Source of the DNA: Roseiarcus sp963775575
GTDB lineage: Bacteria > Pseudomonadota > Alphaproteobacteria > Rhizobiales > Beijerinckiaceae
Direction of reading: 5' to 3'
Length of the DNA stretch: 64,000 nt
NCBI GenBank assembly: GCA_963775575.1
Contig: CAVZJG010000003.1
Location: 62,001 to 126,000, forward strand
This document shows positions 33,581 through 42,304 of this stretch, one piece after another. A program made the translations under genes and the position numbers. The notes under the pieces were generated by a model. That model saw nothing but the letters and a program-made list of their open reading frames with translations, was not told the origin of the DNA and did no database searches. The stretch's first letter is position 1. Every line of letters starts with the position of its first letter.

Positions 33581-34780
33581 ATGACGAAGCTGACCGACGA
33601 AGCCAAGAAACGATTGCGCAGCCGCTCGCGCCTGGCGCATCTCGGCCGCGACGCCGAGGCCTCGCAGGGCTTCGTCAACGTTCCGCCGTTTCGCGGCTCG
33701 ACCGTGCTGTTTCCCGACGTCGCGACGCTCAAGAGTCGCAAGCAGCGCTTCGCCTACGGCACGCACGGCACGCCGACCACCGAGGCGCTCGGCGAAGCCT
33801 GGAGCGCGATTTCCGGCGCGGCGGGAACGGCGCTGGTCCCCTCCGGGCTCGCCGCGATCGTCGTCTCGCTGATGACGGCGCTGAGCGCCGGCGATCATCT
33901 GCTGATGACCAACTCGGCCTACCAGCCGGCGCGCATCTTCTGCGACGCGACGCTGAGGCGCATGGGCGTCGAGACCACCTACTACGATCCGCTGGTCGGC
34001 GCGGGAATCGCCGCGCTGATGCGCGCCAACACCAAGGCGGTGTTCGTCGAATCGCCGGGCTCGCAGTCGCTGGAGGTCCAGGACGTTCCGGCGATCGCCG
34101 CGGCCGCCCACGCGCGCGGCGCCTGCGTCGTCGCCGACAACACCTGGGCGACGCCGCTGTTCTTTTCGCCGCACGCTCATGGCGTCGACATGGCGGTGGA
34201 GGCGGGCACCAAGTATCTGTCGGGCCATTCGGACCTGCTGCTCGGCCTCGTCTCGGCCAACGCCGAATGGTTTCCCCGCCTGCACCGGACCGTCGACATG
34301 ATGGCGATCCCGCCGGGTCCCGGGGATGTCTTTCTCGCCCTGCGCGGCCTGCGCACGATGGAGTTGCGGCTGCGCGAAGCCGAGCGCCAGGCGCTGGCGC
34401 TGGCGCACTGGCTCGAGCGACGCCCCGAGGTCATGCGCGTCATCCACCCGGCCCTCGCCGACCATCCCGGCCACGCCATCTGGAAGCGCGACTTTTCCGG
34501 CTCTTCCGGGTTGTTCAGCGTCGTGTTGCAGCCGGCGCCCGAGCGCGCGGTGGCGGCGATGCTCGACGGGCTCGAATTGTTCGGCATGGGCTATTCCTGG
34601 GGCGGATACGAGAGCCTCGTCATCCCCTTCGACTGCGCGAAATACCGCACCGCGACGCGCTGGGCGCCGGGCGGGCCGACGCTGCGCTTCTCGGTCGGCC
34701 TCGAAGACATCGAGGATCTCGAGGAAGACCTCGATCGCGGCTTCGCCCGCCTCGCGGCGGCCGTCGATCGCCAAGTCTGA
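33581..34780 (+). CDS. metC: Cystathionine beta-lyase (PLP-dependent)
   Basis: A Cys/Met-metabolism PLP enzyme of 399 residues. It cleaves cystathionine to homocysteine, pyruvate and ammonia in methionine synthesis. The PLP lysine is Lys211 in EAGTKYLSGHSD, preceded by VVADNTWATPLFF. RFAYGTHGTPTT and GMGYSWGGYESL point to the cystathionine beta-lyase branch (MetC) rather than to gamma-synthase. The start is the ATG at 33581. It precedes the SSP411 gene by 39 bases on the same strand. Confidence 0.93.
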   Translation: MTKLTDEAKKRLRSRSRLAHLGRDAEASQGFVNVPPFRGSTVLFPDVATLKSRKQRFAYGTHGTPTTEALGEAWSAISGAAGTALVPSGLAAIVVSLMTALSAGDHLLMTNSAYQPARIFCDATLRRMGVETTYYDPLVGAGIAALMRANTKAVFVESPGSQSLEVQDVPAIAAAAHARGACVVADNTWATPLFFSPHAHGVDMAVEAGTKYLSGHSDLLLGLVSANAEWFPRLHRTVDMMAIPPGPGDVFLALRGLRTMELRLREAERQALALAHWLERRPEVMRVIHPALADHPGHAIWKRDFSGSSGLFSVVLQPAPERAVAAMLDGLELFGMGYSWGGYESLVIPFDCAKYRTATRWAPGGPTLRFSVGLEDIEDLEEDLDRGFARLAAAVDRQV

Positions 34781-34819
34781 CACAAGGCGCCGAAGGCCGG
34801 CCGAGCAAAGGAGCGAGCG

Positions 34820-36832
34820 ATGCCCTCCGACGGAAACCGCCTCGCCGGGCAAACGTCGCCCTATCTCATCCAGCACGCCGGCAATCCCGTGCATTGGCGT
34901 CCCTGGGGCGCGGAGGCGCTCGCCGAGGCGAAGCGGCGCGACTGTCCGATTCTCCTCTCGGTCGGCTACGCCGCGTGCCATTGGTGCCACGTGATGGCGC
35001 ACGAATCCTTCGAGGACGTCGAGACCGCCGCGCTGATGAACCGCGCCTTCGTCAGCGTGAAGGTCGATCGCGAGGAGCGGCCCGACATCGATTCCGTTTA
35101 CATGAGCGCGCTTCATGCGATGGGCGAGCAAGGCGGCTGGCCGCTGACGATGTTTCTGACGCCGGACGGCGCGCCGATCTATGGCGGAACCTATTGGCCG
35201 CCGACGCCGCGATGGGGCCGGCCCTCGTTTCGCCAAGTCTTGGCCGCGGTCGAGGTCGCGTGGCGCGACAAGCGCGCGGCGTTGCTGGCGCAAGGCGCCT
35301 CGCTCGTCGCGCATCTGGCCGCGCTCGCCGCGCCCCGGCCGGGGCCGGACCTCGGCCCCGACGACCTGACGCGCGCCGCCGAGGCGCTGCTGAGCCAGAT
35401 CGACGCGATCAACGGCGGCGTCGGCGACGCGCCGAAATTTCCCAACGCGCCGATTTTCCGCTTTCTCTGGAGCGAGTTCTTTCGCCGCGGCGACGCGCGT
35501 TGCCGCGCCGCGACGCGCGCTCTGCTCGACGCGCTTTGCGCGGGCGGAATCACCGACCATCTCGGCGGCGGCTTCGCCCGCTATTCGACCGACGCGCGCT
35601 GGCGCGTGCCGCACTTCGAGAAGATGCTCTACGACAACGCGCAGATTCTCGAATTGTTGGCGTTCGCCTGCGCCGAGACGCCGACGCCGGTCTACGCCGC
35701 GCGGGCGCGCGAGACCTTCGCCTGGCTGATGCGCGAAATGCGCGCCGACGGCGCCTTCGCCGCCTCCGAGGACGCCGACTCCGAGGGCGAGGAAGGGCGC
35801 TTCTACGTCTGGAGCGCGAGCGAGATCGATTCCACCCTGGGCGACGACGCGGCGGCGTTCAAGGCCGCCTACGACGTGCGGGCGGGCGGCAATTGGGAGG
35901 GCCGCAACGTGCTCCGCCGCGTGACGCCGCAAGGCGACGCGGAAGCCGAGGCGCGGCTCGCGGCGTCTCGGGCGCGTCTCTTCGCGACGCGCGAGAAGCG
36001 CGTCCGGCCGGCGCGCGACGACAAGATTCTCGCCGACTGGAATGGCCTGACGATCGCAGCGCTGGCGCGCGCCGCCGCCGTGTTCGAGGCGCCCGAATTT
36101 CTCGACGCGGCGCGCGCGGCGTTCGCCTTCGTCGCGGAGACCATATGCGACGGCGAAGGCCGGCTCGTCCACGCCTGGCGCGCGGGGCGCGTCGGCGCGG
36201 CCGGCATGCTCGACGATTACGCGGCGATGGCGCGCGCCGCGCTCGCGCTGTTCGAGGCGACGGGCGAGCCGGAGTATCTCGCCGCCGCGACGCGATGGGC
36301 GGAGGCGGCGCAAGAAGAATTCGGCGCCGAGGACGGCGGCTTCTGCCTCACCGCCCGCGACGCCGCGGACGCCCTGGTCGTGCGCCCGCGCCCCCCTCAC
36401 GACGGCGCGACGCCGTCCGGCGCCTCGCTGATGGCGGAGGTCTTCGTCCGGCTGCATCTCCTCACCGACGAGCCGCGCTGGCGCGAGGCCGCCGAGCGCC
36501 TCATCCGCGCTTCTTCGGGCGCGCGCGACGCGTTGGCGCTGAACCCGCTGCTGCTCGCGGCGGCCGACATGCTGGAGCGCGGCGGCTGCGCGGCGATCGA
36601 AGGCCCGCTCGACGACGCGCAAGCGCAAGCCCTCGCGCAGGCCGCCCTCGCCGCGCCGGACCCCGCGCTCGTCGTCCTGCGTCTCGATCGCGCGCTGTGG
36701 CCGCACGGCGCGCCGGGCGGACGGCCGGCGCCGCCCACGATCCCGGCGGCGATGGTCTGTCGCCGCCAGACGTGCGGGTTGCCGGTGAGCGATGTGGAGG
36801 GATTGCGGGCGGAGTTGGCGCGGCGCAGTTGA
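34820..36832 (+). CDS. Thioredoxin-domain / SSP411 (YyaL) family protein
   Basis: A 670-residue protein of the DUF255/SSP411 family: an N-terminal thioredoxin-like domain (NRLAGQTSPYLIQHAGNPVH, SVGYAACHWCHVM with Cys53-x2-Cys56) and a C-terminal (alpha/alpha)6-barrel like N-acylglucosamine 2-epimerases (DKILADWNGLTIAALARAAA, DDYAAMARAALALFEATGE). The cellular role is not established. GAGG precedes the ATG at 34820. It ends at 36832, where a hairpin separates it from the convergent TIR gene. Confidence 0.93.
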   Translation: MPSDGNRLAGQTSPYLIQHAGNPVHWRPWGAEALAEAKRRDCPILLSVGYAACHWCHVMAHESFEDVETAALMNRAFVSVKVDREERPDIDSVYMSALHAMGEQGGWPLTMFLTPDGAPIYGGTYWPPTPRWGRPSFRQVLAAVEVAWRDKRAALLAQGASLVAHLAALAAPRPGPDLGPDDLTRAAEALLSQIDAINGGVGDAPKFPNAPIFRFLWSEFFRRGDARCRAATRALLDALCAGGITDHLGGGFARYSTDARWRVPHFEKMLYDNAQILELLAFACAETPTPVYAARARETFAWLMREMRADGAFAASEDADSEGEEGRFYVWSASEIDSTLGDDAAAFKAAYDVRAGGNWEGRNVLRRVTPQGDAEAEARLAASRARLFATREKRVRPARDDKILADWNGLTIAALARAAAVFEAPEFLDAARAAFAFVAETICDGEGRLVHAWRAGRVGAAGMLDDYAAMARAALALFEATGEPEYLAAATRWAEAAQEEFGAEDGGFCLTARDAADALVVRPRPPHDGATPSGASLMAEVFVRLHLLTDEPRWREAAERLIRASSGARDALALNPLLLAAADMLERGGCAAIEGPLDDAQAQALAQAALAAPDPALVVLRLDRALWPHGAPGGRPAPPTIPAAMVCRRQTCGLPVSDVEGLRAELARRS

Positions 36833-36867
36833 CGCCCCTTGCCCCGCAAGGGGGCAAGGGGCGCGTC
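36831..36867. terminator. Palindrome between convergent SSP411 and TIR genes (REP-like, possible bidirectional terminator)
   Basis: GACGCCCCTTGCCCC pairs with GGGGGCAAGGGGCGCGTC around a short GCAA loop, filling the whole 33-base gap and touching both stop codons. The core CCTTGCCCC/GGGGCAAGG is related to the stems at 231-255 and 431-456. A strong GC hairpin between converging genes may end transcription both ways, although no T run follows. Confidence 0.6.
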
Positions 36868-39361
36868 ACCCCCCGCCGACCCCATGCCGCGCCCGCACCG
36901 CCGCCGCCTCGTTGGCGCGGTCGAGGGCGTCGAGCGCGTCGGCGGTCGCGCGCGCGGAGTCCCGGGTCCAGGGGTGGTTGACGCCGAGAACCTTTTCGTG
37001 CGCCGCGAGCGCGGCCCCGGCCAAGGCGAGCGCTTCCGCGGGCGTGCCTTCGGCGAGACATAGGCGCGCAAGATTGTGACGCGCGCGGTTCGTGTTCGGA
37101 TGCTCGGGACCGAGCGTCTTTTCGCAGATCGGCAGCGCGCGCTCGAAAAGTGGTCGCGCGCCCGGAAGGTCGTCCTGGGCCTGAAGCACGAGGGCGAGGT
37201 TGTTGAGGCTCGCTGCGGTATCGGGATGCTCGGGGCCGAGCGCCTTCTCGCAGATCGCCAGCGCGCGTTCGAAAAGCGACCGCGCGCGCGCGAAGTCCCC
37301 CTGGTTCCTGAGCAGGATGGCAAGGTTGTTGAGACTCCCTGCGGTATTGGGATGCGCGGGGCCGAGCGCCTTCTCATGGATCGCCAGCGCGCGCTTGAAA
37401 AGCGGTCGCGCGCCTGCAAGGTCGCCCTCGGCCTGAAGCAGAAGGGCGAGGTTGTTCAGGCCCGTCGCGGTCTCGGGGTGCTCCGGGCCGAGCGCCTTCT
37501 CACAGATCGCCAGCGCGCGCTTGAAAAGCGGCCGCGCGCCCACGAAGTCGCCCTCGGCCTGAAGCAGGTAGGCAAGGTTGTTCAGGCACGTCGCGGTCTC
37601 GGGGTGCTCCGGGCCGAGCGCCTTCTCACAGATCGCCAGCGCGCGCTCGAAAAGAGGCCGCGCCTGTGAATAGGCTGCGAGCGCCCCGAGCCGGTACATC
37701 CCGAGGGAGCTCATGAGACCGCTCGCCGTCGTTTCCAAGCCGGTCGGCGGTGTGGCACGTCCGACCACATCGAGCGCCAGCGCGTCAAGCCGCCGCGCGC
37801 GCGGCCAGACACTCGGGTCGTCCCAGACGGTGCGCGGATAGACCTTTGCCACCAGCTCAATCCAAGTCCTCCGCGCCTCCTCCCTCGCCTCCCCCACGCT
37901 CCGCCCCGCCGCCACCTCCCGCACCAGCCGATGCAGCCGGATCGTCTCCGTCACGATCGCTGGCTCGCGCTCGTCCGCGATTGTCTCGCGATCGACCAGC
38001 GCGAACGCCCTGAGCGCCGCCACCGCCTCGTCGAGCCCGTCCTCCGCCAGCCACGACGCCAGCGGCTCGCTGAATTTTTCCCGCCCCTCGCTGATCAGGA
38101 ACAGCGGTATCGGCTCCGGCGCCAGCAGCGCGGCGTGGACGATCAGCGGCTCGGCGGCGGGGTGAAGCTTGGCGGCTTCGTCGATGGCGAGGGCGAAGGA
38201 CTTGGCGACAGTCATGCCGTCGTTGTGTTCGATCGGCGCGTCCTTCGCGCCGTCGAGCAGGCGCGCCGGCGCGGCGTCGAAGCGCTGGCGATAGTCGGCG
38301 AGCGAAACGTCAAGCCGCTCGCAATAGGCCGCCGCCTGTTCGTGCGCAAGCGGCAGGCCGCCGAGCGCCTGGGAAAGCGCCTCGGCGTCGGCGCGCTCTT
38401 TTTCGCGGCCCGTGCGAGCGATCAGGTAATCCGCGCCGATTTCCTTCGGCCAGAGGCGGATTTCGACCGGAGCGGCGATTCCGCGCCAGGCGTGGGCGTT
38501 GGAGGTCACCAGCACGCGGGCCGCGCCGCCCGGCGGCAGATGGGGCTTCAGGCTCGCCGCGTCGATCGTGTTGTCGTAGATCAGCAGCAGCCCCTCGCCC
38601 TCGTGACGCAGCCGCTCGCGAACCGTCGTCAGCGCCGGCTCCTCCTTTTCGTCGGCCGCGACCCAGCCCAGCCGCACGCCGAGCGCGGCGAGATCGGCGC
38701 GCATCGTCGATTCCGTCTGCGCGCGAATCCACCAGGTCGCGCGATATTCCGCGCGATGCAGCTCGGCGTAGGTGGCTGCGAGCGTCGTCTTGCCGACGCC
38801 GCGCAGACCATGCAGCGCGGTGATCGCGACGCGGCCCTCGTATCGCTTCAGCGCCGCGTCGATCGCTTCGAGCGCGTCGTCGCGGCCGAGGAAGTGCTCG
38901 GGCACGCGGACGGGGATGTTGGAAAGAGCGAAGACCTTGCCGGGAAATACGACCGCCTCGGGCTTGACCGGGGTCTCCATAAACTGGCGAAAGCGCAGCC
39001 GCGCCGCGTCCTCGGGGACGCCGAACAGTTCGCAGCGGCGGATGTGGTCGGCGAGCGTCGGCAGCTTGCACGGTTTCACTGCGACGAGCAGCACGAAGCC
39101 GGGCCGCTTTTCGGCGGCCTGCCAGAGCGCGGCGTTGCGCTCCAGCGTCGAATAGGGCGCCTTCAGGTACTCGTCCGACACCACGCACAGCACGTGGTCC
39201 GCCGCGTCGTGGCGCTGCTCCATCCAGGCGTAGATGTCCTCGCCCTTCTCGATCTCCCATTCACAAAGATGCGGCGTATGACCGAGCTTCCCCAGCTCGA
39301 CGCCGATCCAGTGCGCCCAGTCGCGGTCGCTGCTGGTGTAGCTGACAAAAATATCGGCCAC
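36866..39361 (-). CDS. TIR-NB-ARC-TPR protein (STAND NTPase, putative immune sensor)
   Basis: An 831-residue, three-part protein. Residues 1-130 are a TIR domain (starts MADIFVSYTSSDRDWAHWIG), with Glu74 in YSTLERNAAL at the expected place of the NADase glutamate. Residues 150-480 are an NB-ARC/STAND NTPase: P-loop GLRGVGKTT at 185-193, Walker B LLLIYDN at 258-264, and GGLPLAHEQAAAYCE like the GLPLA motif of NB-ARC proteins. Residues 570-820 carry about six 42-residue kinesin-light-chain-type TPRs (consensus ARPLFERALAICEKALGPEH), also visible as 126-base DNA repeats at about 37080-37680. Such proteins sense invaders through repeats and signal through TIR (NAD breakdown) in bacterial defence. 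Defence is inferred from architecture; no partner gene is next to it. Confidence 0.9.
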   Translation of the reverse strand: MADIFVSYTSSDRDWAHWIGVELGKLGHTPHLCEWEIEKGEDIYAWMEQRHDAADHVLCVVSDEYLKAPYSTLERNAALWQAAEKRPGFVLLVAVKPCKLPTLADHIRRCELFGVPEDAARLRFRQFMETPVKPEAVVFPGKVFALSNIPVRVPEHFLGRDDALEAIDAALKRYEGRVAITALHGLRGVGKTTLAATYAELHRAEYRATWWIRAQTESTMRADLAALGVRLGWVAADEKEEPALTTVRERLRHEGEGLLLIYDNTIDAASLKPHLPPGGAARVLVTSNAHAWRGIAAPVEIRLWPKEIGADYLIARTGREKERADAEALSQALGGLPLAHEQAAAYCERLDVSLADYRQRFDAAPARLLDGAKDAPIEHNDGMTVAKSFALAIDEAAKLHPAAEPLIVHAALLAPEPIPLFLISEGREKFSEPLASWLAEDGLDEAVAALRAFALVDRETIADEREPAIVTETIRLHRLVREVAAGRSVGEAREEARRTWIELVAKVYPRTVWDDPSVWPRARRLDALALDVVGRATPPTGLETTASGLMSSLGMYRLGALAAYSQARPLFERALAICEKALGPEHPETATCLNNLAYLLQAEGDFVGARPLFKRALAICEKALGPEHPETATGLNNLALLLQAEGDLAGARPLFKRALAIHEKALGPAHPNTAGSLNNLAILLRNQGDFARARSLFERALAICEKALGPEHPDTAASLNNLALVLQAQDDLPGARPLFERALPICEKTLGPEHPNTNRARHNLARLCLAEGTPAEALALAGAALAAHEKVLGVNHPWTRDSARATADALDALDRANEAAAVRARHGVGGG

Positions 39362-39590
39362 GCGCGGCCCCCTCGCGCCCCTCGCGACGGCGCATCATCG
39401 TCGTGCGGAGCGCCGCGCGCAAGGGCGGGGGTGAAAGGCGCGGGTGAAATTGCGGCTCTGGCCGCCGAGCCCGCCGGGCGGCGACGGCGCGAGACGCCTG
39501 CGGCCCTCGCATCGTCGCGACCGCGATCGCGAGGGCGTCATCGGAACTCCCTCTCGGGCGCTGTGGCGCAATTCTTGTTTATGCCCCATC

Positions 39591-40772
39591 ATGGCGAACC
39601 AGGCGCGCATCGTCGGCATCGACTTCGTGCGGGGCGTTGTCCTCGTCGCGATCATGATCGACCATATTCCCGGCAACGTTCTGGAACGCCTGACGCCGCG
39701 AAATTTCGCGCTTTCGGACAGCGCCGAGGCCTTCGTCTTTCTCTCCGGGCTATCCGTCGGCTTGGCCTATTACCGCAAGGCGCTGGCCTCGGGCTTGGCG
39801 GCGGCGACGCGCCGATGCTTTGCCCGCGCGGGCCACATTTACGGCCTTCACCTCGCCCTCACGCTCGGCGCCGTGGCGATTTTCGGCCTGTTGTGGTGGT
39901 TCGGCGGCCCCGACGAGCTGATCGAGGCGCACGGCCGCGCCGTCGTCTTTCGCGAGCCGGCGCGCGGCGCGATCGGCGTGGCGTTGCTCAGCCACCAGCT
40001 CGGCTATTTCAACATCCTGCCTCTCTACGTCGTCCTGATGGCGTTTTCGCCGCTGATCCTCGCCATGGCGCGGATCCACCTGCTGCTGGCCGTTTTCGCG
40101 TCGGGCGGCGCCTATTTGGCGGTCAGGCTGCTCGATATTCATTTGCCGAACTGGCCCGAGCCGGGCGGCTGGTTCTTCAATCCGTTCGCCTGGCAGCTGG
40201 TTTTCACCCTCGGCGTCGTCGCGGCGATCCGCTGGCGCGAGGCGCCTTTGCGTCGTTCGCCCGTCATTCAGGCGGCGTGCCTGATCGTGACGGCGGCGGG
40301 CGCGATCGTCGTCACCGATGGGTTGGGCCTTCTTCCCGGCCTGCATGATGGGGTTCTTGCACGGCTCGACGGCGGCAAACAGAATCTCGGCGCCGTCCGG
40401 CTCGTCAACTTTCTCGCGCTGGCTTACGTGATCGCAACCGCGCCCTTCCTGACGAATCTCGCGCAAACGAAGGCCGGACAGGAGTTGCAACGCCTCGGCC
40501 GGCACAGCCTGGAGGCGTTCGCCGCCGGCTCGCTGCTGAGCGCGCTGGGTCAGGCGGCGACGGCGGCGCTCGGAGGAATTGCGCCCGAAGGCTTGGAGAA
40601 GAGCCTCGAGTCGGTGTACATCCTCACCTGCATCGGCGGGCTGTTCGCCCTGGCGAGATATTGGGAATGTCGAATATCGCCTCATCGCGACGGGCTGGGG
40701 GCCGTCGCTCGCTATGGAGCGGATATGCGCCGGTTGTTTGCGCGCTCGCCGCGGTCGGCGCCGGCTCAATAG
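39591..40772 (+). CDS. opgC: OpgC family acyltransferase-like membrane protein
   Basis: An integral membrane protein of 393 residues from the ATG at 39591. It matches the OpgC family, which succinylates osmoregulated periplasmic glucans. Visible blocks are RIVGIDFVRGVVLVAIMIDH near the N-terminus, FALSDSAEAFVFLSGLSVGL, SHQLGYFNILPLYVVLM and LGRHSLEAFAAGSLLS; about ten helices follow each other. The last 35 residues overlap the following SGNH hydrolase gene in another frame by 106 bases, an unusually long overlap. Confidence 0.9.
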   Translation: MANQARIVGIDFVRGVVLVAIMIDHIPGNVLERLTPRNFALSDSAEAFVFLSGLSVGLAYYRKALASGLAAATRRCFARAGHIYGLHLALTLGAVAIFGLLWWFGGPDELIEAHGRAVVFREPARGAIGVALLSHQLGYFNILPLYVVLMAFSPLILAMARIHLLLAVFASGGAYLAVRLLDIHLPNWPEPGGWFFNPFAWQLVFTLGVVAAIRWREAPLRRSPVIQAACLIVTAAGAIVVTDGLGLLPGLHDGVLARLDGGKQNLGAVRLVNFLALAYVIATAPFLTNLAQTKAGQELQRLGRHSLEAFAAGSLLSALGQAATAALGGIAPEGLEKSLESVYILTCIGGLFALARYWECRISPHRDGLGAVARYGADMRRLFARSPRSAPAQ

Positions 40773-41488
40773 CAGCGCCCGCCGCCGCCCCGGGCCCCGC
40801 CTGTCCGGCGTCCGCGCCCTCCGTCTTCGTCGACAACGGCGCCGGGGGGCTGCTCGCCGGCCGGGGGGGAGCGCAGCGCCCGTTGCGGTTGCTGGCGATC
40901 GGCTCGTCCTCGACGCTCGGCGTCGGCGCCTCCGCGCCGGCCAACGCCTATCCCGCGCAATTGGCTCTCGACCTGTCTTCGCAATGGGGAGTCGCCGCCG
41001 AAGTGCGCAACGCCGGCGTCGGCGGCGAGACGAGCGCGGCCACGCTCGCGCGGCTGCGCGGCGAATTGGCGCACGGCGCTCCCGACCTGGTCATTTGGCA
41101 GGTCGGCACCAACGACGCCGTCGCGGGCGTCGACGCCGCCGTCTTTCGCGCCAACCTCGAAGCCGGCGTCCTCGCCGCGCGCGCCCGGCGCGTCCCGATG
41201 ATTCTCGTCGATCCGCAATTCTGTCCCGGCGTCAAGAACCTCGCCCGATTTGAGCAGTTCGTCGCCGTCATCGCCGACGTCGGCGCGCGCATGCATGTTC
41301 CGGTGTTCTCGCGTTTTGCGATGATGAAGGCTTGGGCGGCCAAATCCGCGGCCGCCTTGAGCGCCGCGCTTTCACCCGACGGCTTTCACATGGATGACCG
41401 GGGCTACGCGTGTTTCGCCCGCGCTCTGGCCGGCGACATCGCGCAAGAAGGCGAGCCCCTCGGCAGACCGGCGGCGGCAAAAATGTGA
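40667..41488 (+). CDS. SGNH/GDSL-type hydrolase, exported
   Basis: A 273-residue esterase-like protein. An N-terminal hydrophobic segment (GYAPVVCALAAVGAGSIAAP) is a signal peptide or anchor. Block I is LRLLAIGSSSTLGVGA (nucleophile serine), the Gly block is RNAGVGGETS, block III is WQVGTNDAV (Asn), and block V is SPDGFHMDDRGY (Asp and His). The start is the ATG at 40667 (a TTG at 40661 is possible), 106 bases inside opgC. An SGNH esterase next to a membrane acyltransferase suggests that the two adjust acyl groups on the same periplasmic glycan. Confidence 0.88.
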   Translation: MSNIASSRRAGGRRSLWSGYAPVVCALAAVGAGSIAAPAAAPGPACPASAPSVFVDNGAGGLLAGRGGAQRPLRLLAIGSSSTLGVGASAPANAYPAQLALDLSSQWGVAAEVRNAGVGGETSAATLARLRGELAHGAPDLVIWQVGTNDAVAGVDAAVFRANLEAGVLAARARRVPMILVDPQFCPGVKNLARFEQFVAVIADVGARMHVPVFSRFAMMKAWAAKSAAALSAALSPDGFHMDDRGYACFARALAGDIAQEGEPLGRPAAAKM

Positions 41489-41693
41489 CGCCGCGCTGCC
41501 CCGCTCTTTCTCGAGCGGAAGCGCGCGTCGGCTTCATTCCTCGCGCCGCCTTCGGCGGCGGTCATGGACGGCCATTCTCCCTCGAACCGACGCGGCCGCG
41601 GCCGCGACGACGGCGCGGCTCGACGCACCACGCGCGGCTTGACGCGGCCGGCGCGGCCATGGAAAAGACGAGACTGGCCGGAGACGAGGCGCG

Positions 41694-42290
41694 ATGCGCG
41701 TTACGTTGATCGACAACTACGACAGCTTCACCTTCAATCTCGTCCATTATCTCGGCGAGCTCGGCGCCGACGTGTCGGTCTGGCGCAACGACGAGATTTC
41801 AGTCGCCGACGCGCTCGGCGGCGAGCCCGACGCGATCGTCCTCTCCCCCGGCCCCTGCACGCCCAACGAGGCGGGAATCTGCCTCGAGCTGGTGCGCGAG
41901 GCCGGCGCTTCGACGCCGCTCCTCGGCGTCTGCCTCGGCCATCAGGCGATCGGCCAGGCCTTCGGCGGCAAAGTGGTGCGCGCGCCCGCGCCGATGCACG
42001 GCAAGGTCTCGCGCATTTCGCACAACGCGCGCGGCCTGTTTCGCGGCCTCAACGGCCCCTTCAAGGCGACGCGCTACCATTCGCTGGTCGTCGAGCGCAG
42101 AAGCGCGCCCGAAGAGCTGGAGGTCAGCGCCGAGAGCGACGACGGCCTGATCATGGCGGTCGCGCACCGCGCCCTGCCCGTCTATGGCGTGCAGTTCCAT
42201 CCCGAGAGCATCGCGAGCGAGCACGGTCACGCCATGCTCGGCAATTTCCTCGAGCTCGCGCGCGCTTTCAACCAAGCCAAGACGTACTGA
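41694..42290 (+). CDS. trpG: Anthranilate synthase component II (glutamine amidotransferase)
   Basis: The class I glutaminase subunit that supplies ammonia to TrpE. 198 residues. It starts MRVTLIDNYDSFTFNLVHYL and has LSPGPCTPNEAG, the nucleophile Cys80 in GVCLGHQAIGQAFGG, and the His-Glu end VYGVQFHPESI. GGAG lies upstream of the ATG at 41694. It heads the trpGDC cluster, 14 bases before trpD. Similar proteins can also serve PabB; the linkage to trpD and trpC supports TrpG. Confidence 0.95.
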   Translation: MRVTLIDNYDSFTFNLVHYLGELGADVSVWRNDEISVADALGGEPDAIVLSPGPCTPNEAGICLELVREAGASTPLLGVCLGHQAIGQAFGGKVVRAPAPMHGKVSRISHNARGLFRGLNGPFKATRYHSLVVERRSAPEELEVSAESDDGLIMAVAHRALPVYGVQFHPESIASEHGHAMLGNFLELARAFNQAKTY

Positions 42291-42304
42291 GGGAAGAGCC
42301 GGGC

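Noticed and set aside
33266..36706. A 1146-codon open frame on the minus strand
   Set aside because: It is antisense to metC and the SSP411 gene, Arg/Ala/Gly-rich without any family motif: a shadow of high GC.
37080..37680. Regular 126-bp repeats that could suggest a CRISPR or tandem array
   Set aside because: They encode the TPR units of the TIR protein; no spacers.
37931..40348. An 805-codon open frame on the plus strand
   Set aside because: Mostly antisense to the TIR-NB-ARC gene and out of frame with opgC; no motif.
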